Positions 59,130-64,000 of a stretch of 64,000 nt of DNA are shown here, piece after piece; position 1 is the stretch's first letter, and every line of letters begins with the position of its first letter. The notes beneath the pieces were generated by a model. That model did not search any database. It was not told the DNA's origin and saw only the letters and a program-made list of their open reading frames with translations. Position numbers and translations under genes: made by a program. This DNA is from Calamus simplicifolius (lineage: Eukaryota; Streptophyta; Magnoliopsida; Arecales; Arecaceae): positions 633,136-697,135 of the forward strand of contig UESW01004241.1 in the NCBI GenBank assembly GCA_900491605.1, in the 5' to 3' direction.

Positions 59130-59558
59130 GTTGATGCTTGATCACCGTTGATGATCATCAGAGAGCATCGTGAGGTCACTGGCGAAGCTTTCTTCGTTAT
59201 GAGAGGCCTGCAAGAAGTCCCAGGACTGAAAGTTTTGACGAAAACCCTCCGACAATCAAATCAGTGGCCAGGATCATAGCCGTAAGCTTAAAGAAGCTTG
59301 AATGAAAAGAGTCAAAGATGGAAATGCTTTCTGAGTGTTTTAGTATTCATACCTTGCCAAAGGTCTCTCTTACCCAATTTATGGCCCTTGTTCCTGTCCA
59401 GGGGTCAGCCACGTGGAGTTCCATGGAAGAGAATGTCTGATAGGCTCATGTTATTATGTGAGCTTGAAGATGGTTGGTGAGCCTGGTCTTGTCAGGTACA
59501 CAAGTCAAAGATGGTTGGTGGGCCTAGTCTTATAAGGCACGTGGGCCAAAGATGATTG
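59130..59558 (-). mobile_element. Truncated 5' LTR
   Basis: TGTTGATGCTTGATCACC onward matches 52043 onward, including GTAAGCTTAAAGAAGCTTGA and the first GGTTGGTGGGCCTGGTCTT units. Similarity stops near 59558. Confidence 0.8.
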
Positions 59559-60420
59559 ATGGGGCGGGCCTCTTGCTGTTGCAGATTTTTGCTCTCCGGT
59601 TTGGTCGGATGAGGTAACAATGCACGTCAGAATCCAAGTGACGTTCTCCTATCCTTGGGGACCTACAAAAGAGCATCTTGTCATAGAGAATGAGATGAGA
59701 GATCCCCATGAAGGACCCTTTGATGCTCAAGTCAGCGGATAATTCATAGCTTTAGATATGAGGAGAATGTTTTCTGAAGAGGAGAGGAAGGGGGTTGAGT
59801 TTTCACAAAAAGAGTCCTCCTCCCTAGGGCTCTTGGGGGCTGATATTTATAGGGAGATAATTTGGTAAGCTCTTACCTAATATTCATAGATCTATTGCGG
59901 AAGTTAGAAGGTGGTAAGGCCGAATCGGCATATACCTTATCAGGGGGATTCACGATTCTGTGAATCATATAGGAGAGCCATATTAGGCTCATGTTTCTGC
60001 TTATGGAGAATCGCTTTGGGAAGGAGTTTCAAAATCTTCATGATTCAGTAATCTGATAGCCAAAATATTTAGTGCGGACCGAGGATGGCCAAAGAGGAGG
60101 GTCGGTCGATGAGGAGAGATAGCCAAGTATCTTTTGACTGCTGAGGTTCGGTTGCTCGGGCTCGGAAAGAGATGAGGTTTGGCGGGAGGAGCTGAAAGAC
60201 GGCCAGTCGGAACTCAGCCTGCCGAGTTCAAAAAATCAGGTTGAAGAATCAGCTCGGTCCTGTCGAGGTTTGGAATTTACAGTTGACAGTGATTCGACGA
60301 TGGTGCAGCCGTTCTTCACTGTGGTGGAGAACGGACTCCTTCTGAGCATTGCAATTGGTAGGTCATAGCTCAGAGGTAGGGCTCACTGCCTCTCATGTTA
60401 GCTGATTTATGTAGAGGCAG
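59559..60420. mobile_element. Other gypsy LTR-like sequence
   Basis: Shares GGACCCTTTGATGCTCAAG and TCAGCGG (about 59708-59730) with the gypsy LTRs but otherwise differs. TGATATTTATAGGGAG near 59850 may be its TATA region. Borders are not resolved. Confidence 0.45.
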
Positions 60421-61788
60421 TTTTACCTCGACCCTACTTCCTATCCCCGAATTTGAACCCATACTCAAACCTAATAGATTTTCAAAGAAAAAAAACTATC
60501 CCCGTTTAATCCCTTTGAACCCACTCTCACTAGCATGATTCTCCATAGAATTAGGTTTCTCTATCCTCGTTGTTATCCCTACTTGCAATACATTCCTAAA
60601 TGTTGCAATGGCTGAAAATATATATACTAAATTTGGCCAACTAAGCCTCTTAGACATTACATAATCTTTTGTTGCCATTCAAAACTAACTTTCAAGAGAT
60701 AACAAATGTAGAAACAAAGAAACTTACTTGAACAAGCATGGATCATTGAATTGAAATAAGATTTTTGAGAACTCTTCGATGGTTAAGTCAGCATAAAGAT
60801 CAAGGACGAAAAGATAATTGAAAAAGAAATATTGGTCTTTTGTCATGTTTATATATTGAGGGTTTTATATAGAAGTATGAAAAGACCTCCCAATTTGGTT
60901 TGCTTTGTGATGAATGGTTGGATATGTATGACTTATGAGAGTGGATAGTGTCTTTGATAGGCTTTTTCTTATAATGAACTCTTCTCTTTTGGTTGCCACG
61001 TGATACTCTCTAATTGTTGTCCAACTTATTTTATATTCATTTTATCCTTATGATTTAAAATTAAAATCATCTTTATGAACAATTGATTCTCTATTGCATG
61101 TCTTTAAAGGTGGTACATAGATACTTTGCCACACCCATAAATCCAACCTTAACCCATCCCCCCCTCCCAAAAAAAAAAATTAGGATTTTATTTTTTAATC
61201 CAAACTCAAAATTTGACCTTAATAAAAAAAGAATCCAAAAATTTTAAGGCTGACGGGTGACTTGAAATAATTTAAAAATTATATTTATTAGATAGTGCAT
61301 AAATTTTAACCATTGTTTATAATTGATTGTTTTGATATAAGGGTAAATATATTTTTTATTTCATTTGTTTTAGAATTTAAAATTTTATATAATTTCAAAA
61401 ATTATTAATTAAATGGCTTATATAATTAATATTTTAAAATTTTGTACTCTTTAATATATAATGTAATTGATATTAAGAAAATTCAATAGATGATAGAATT
61501 AAAAGTGCACTTTTTTAATTCAAATGTTTTTCAAATGTTGTTGAAGGATAGGCATTAATAGCTTCAAACATTCTTAATGAAGAGATGGAAGAGTGTGATT
61601 AGTCCTAACTTTACTTTTTTTAAACAAGATTAAGGATATTTATAATATTTATATGTAACTTTATTGATAATTAAACATTAATGTTTTTTAATTTAAAATA
61701 TATTTTATATATTATTTTAAAATTAAAAAACATCAATGTTAAATTATTACTACTGGTATGTAACGTTACTTCGTTTTTAAGCCCTTTA
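60421..61788. other. AT-rich intergenic DNA
   Basis: No ORF or repeat family recognised. 61250-61760 is strongly AT-rich. Confidence 0.5.
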
Positions 61789-62349
61789 GGTTGTGTTTGG
61801 TGCATCGTCAGTAATCATTGACCACTTGATAGATTACGAGTAATGTTGATTACTATGTTTGGTATACACATGTAATGTTATAGTAATATTGATTGCTATA
61901 TTTGATATGACAAATAAATTACCAGTCATATAATATCAAATTCTTAAAATACCCTTAAATTAAATTTATTAAAAAGTTATATTATTATATATTTATTTTT
62001 TTAAAAAAATATATTTATAAATGATAATGTTTAAAAAAATTATATTTATAAATGATATTCAAAGCGGCCAGTGAAGATGCTAGAGGCGATCGATCGAATG
62101 AAGTTTTGCGGACGCTGGGCGGCGAAGATCTATGGCTCGAGCATGGAGGTTCCAGCAAGGTTGGTAGAAGAGGATGCGAGTAGAAAGTGATCAAACGAAA
62201 AAAAAAGGATAATTTTGTTAAAAAATAATTTATCAGATTACCATATCTCTCGTAATGCGGATAATTATGTAATCTGAATTACCTCTTATACGTACCAAAT
62301 AGAGTTATCTTGTGAACTCCATTTAAATTATCGGCTACCAAATGCAACC
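61789..62349. mobile_element. Tourist/Harbinger-type MITE with TTA target duplication
   Basis: It starts GGTTGTGTTTGGT and ends ACCAAATGCAACC, inverted copies with one mismatch, directly flanked by TTA on both sides (61786-61788 and 62350-62352). 561 bp, AT-rich, no transposase. TTA duplications and GG..CC ends fit PIF/Harbinger non-autonomous elements. Subterminal GTAATnTTGATTAC-like motifs recur inside. Confidence 0.8.
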
Positions 62350-62352
62350 TTA

Positions 62353-64000
62353 GAGTACCAATTTAATGATTTTATAAAGTTTTAATGAAGAGATCTCAAT
62401 TGCTTGGATTGCCACGTCATGTCCATGGACCACGATAAGTAATGGTAGACTAAAGAAGCGCCAAAAGCTACTATCCTACGTGGCAGTCTCTAGCGGCTCC
62501 CAAATAATTCCCTCATCAAGCATCGGCATAACAGAAACAGCGTGGTTATCGGCTTAAACTACTATGTGGGTGTACGCTATCGCAGCCCGAGCTCTATGTC
62601 ATCGGGCTTTCGATCGGCACATACAAGCGCTCCCTATGGCCACTAGGTCCTTGCATCTACTAGTGATGGCGTTAGAAGATCCCTCTCCTAATCATCCTAG
62701 ATCCCACAATAATAAAATAAAATTCCAAAAGATAAGTCCCCGACAAACACGATAATATACGAAAAGCACAACCTTCCCAACCAAAGAACCCTTTGCTAAG
62801 TAATTTAAAAATAACGAGGTTGCCCAAAGGCTACAAAGACACTCCTCTCTGTCCCTAACAAAGATCACACAAAGTGCCCGCCCCAATCTCACTCGATAAG
62901 AACTGACTTGGATGTCCTGCACCTGCATGCGCACTGCCTATGCGTCTCAACCACATCCCATCAATGCCTAAGTCCGCCTGACTTAGATCCTTGCGCACCT
63001 CGATCTCCACTGATCAGGTTGCGCACCTCGTTCTCCACTGATCAGGTTGTTCACCAACCTCCGCTGGTCGCTGGATGGTCACAATCGAGCTCCTCTTGGA
63101 TGGCTTGATCATTTGCAACTCGAAGCCTTGGCTTTGGATCCGTCCTTTCGCAAAGAACTCCCCAACCGACCCTTTTACTCACATGCAATTCGATACCCCT
63201 AGGCCTTGGGTCAGCCTCCCCTTAAATAGCTCCCTAATTGGCCTCCTTTCCACCGTCCAAGAGTCCCACATCGTGTAGAAACCGTGTGAAGTTCCTCTCT
63301 TCACGCCGCCTAGGACTCTTTTTTCACTTAGGACTCTTCTCCAATTAAGACTCCACCTTAACCATTGGATGAAGAGATAAAGGCTAGGATCCTCCCATAT
63401 CCACCACCCCAAAGAGTCCTCAGCCTAGGCTAACTCTATCTCCAAAATACGGTGGACTCTTGGTGATAAAATCACCAACTAGCAACCCTAAAAATCTCCC
63501 TACAAATAGGACTCCATCTTAGCCGTTGGATGGCCAAGATCTCATGCAAGTCACTGCCTCAAATCCCCTCTAAGAAATACGATAGCCTCTCTTTTGGGCG
63601 TATTGGGCGGGCCTGCCCAACGGCCATGCCATGCTGGTCGTGCTTGCTAGGGTGACCGTCAGCCTGGGTGGTCTGGGTCGTGCACCCAGCTGGGCCGCGC
63701 AGCCGCCTGAACCTTGCGCCCAGCTGGGCCGCACGCTTGCGCGCCCGACTGGGCTGCACGCATGCGTCCTCCACCTAGGTCTGGCTGTCATATCTATATA
63801 AGGAGCCGCAAGCAGTGGGCTTTTGGCATCGCTTCGGTTTTCGACAGAGGAGGGAAAGGAGTTTGATATGTGCATCGACGAATTTCTTGGTCTTCCTCAA
63901 GATCTCTAAATATCCAACCCCTTCGACAAATCCCTTGGTCTTTCTCAAGAAGCTCGTAAATATCCAACCCCTTCGACAAATCCCTTGGTCTTTCTCAAGA
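62353..64000. other. Unidentified region, possibly an LTR running off the window
   Basis: It holds a 30-base duplication (TGCGCACCTCG..CTCCACTGATCAGGT, 62992-63050), three GCGCCCAGCTGGGCCGCACGC-like units (63683-63765), a TATA box TATATAAGG at 63795-63803, and 50-base repeats from about 63880 to the end. A GC-rich U3-like block, TATA box and leader would suit an LTR or promoter, but no retroelement gene is in view. Confidence 0.4.
63880..64000. repeat. Tandem repeat, period about 50, continuing past window end
   Basis: CGACAAATCCCTTGGTCTTT + CTCAAGA followed by ATATCCAACCCCTT recurs at about 63875, 63925 and 63975; the array is cut by the window edge. Confidence 0.85.

Larger units (their letters stand above)
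52043..59558 (-). mobile_element. Tat-lineage gypsy deletion derivative
   Basis: On the minus strand: partial 5' LTR (59558-59130), primer-site block, gag (58735-57600), integrase (57580-56350), 143-bp array (56210-54490), antisense accessory ORF remnant (53430-54170), polypurine tract, and 3' LTR (53018-52043). Protease, RT and both RNase H modules are absent, with gag joined to the pre-integrase linker. The 5' LTR is cut off at about 59558 by other LTR-like sequence. Confidence 0.82.

Overview
This is plant nuclear DNA, most likely from a monocot. Palm-like is my best guess, but the species cannot be read from the window. The reasons are GC-rich first exons in intron-containing genes, three typical plant transcription-regulator genes, a Sirevirus-type Ty1/copia element, Ty3/gypsy elements of the Tat lineage, tRNA-derived SINE-like pieces, an RTE LINE remnant and a Harbinger-type MITE. 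About half of the window is retrotransposon.

Layout. Positions 1-8394 hold the 3' part of a plus-strand Sirevirus (gag, pol, envelope-like ORF, polypurine tracts, 3' LTR). It is inserted into the gag of a minus-strand Tat-lineage gypsy element (8395-9277). An LTR at 9278-9944 serves both as the 5' LTR of that gag and as the 3' LTR of a second gypsy copy ending in the LTR at 21634-22294. The two copies therefore form an LTR-internal-LTR-internal tandem. Inside the second copy a segment of about 4.3 kb is tandemly duplicated (10108-14422 and 14594-18566). It carries an antisense accessory gene (own TATA box, introns, coiled coil) plus the integrase end of pol.

22295-37000 is the main genic island. 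A class A heat stress transcription factor (HSF) gene lies at 24535-26134 on the plus strand. A complete four-exon NPR1-type salicylate receptor/co-activator gene lies at 36627-28398 on the minus strand. Its introns contain SINE and LINE debris, and W-boxes lie upstream.

37000-48000 is mostly repeat: an AT microsatellite, an RNase H remnant, a solo gypsy LTR swollen by a GC-rich minisatellite of about 19 units, two related foldback elements with many ACGATACC-like motifs, and an internally deleted copia element with both LTRs. A third gene, an R2R3-MYB most like MYB26, lies at 48450-49779 (+).

52043-59558 is another minus-strand Tat-lineage element. It is a deletion derivative (gag joined to integrase; protease, RT and RNase H missing) with a 12-copy array of about 143 bp and a decayed antisense accessory gene. 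59559-64000 holds LTR-like debris, AT-rich DNA, a TTA-flanked MITE (61789-62349) and an unidentified GC-rich repeat region with a TATA box.

The three host genes (heat stress, salicylate immunity, probable secondary-wall/anther MYB) do not form a pathway; their proximity looks incidental. The most unusual signals are the antisense accessory gene recurring with its own promoter-like box, the different minisatellites occupying the LTRs and 3' region of the gypsy elements, and the CAG-to-TAG pattern of decay.
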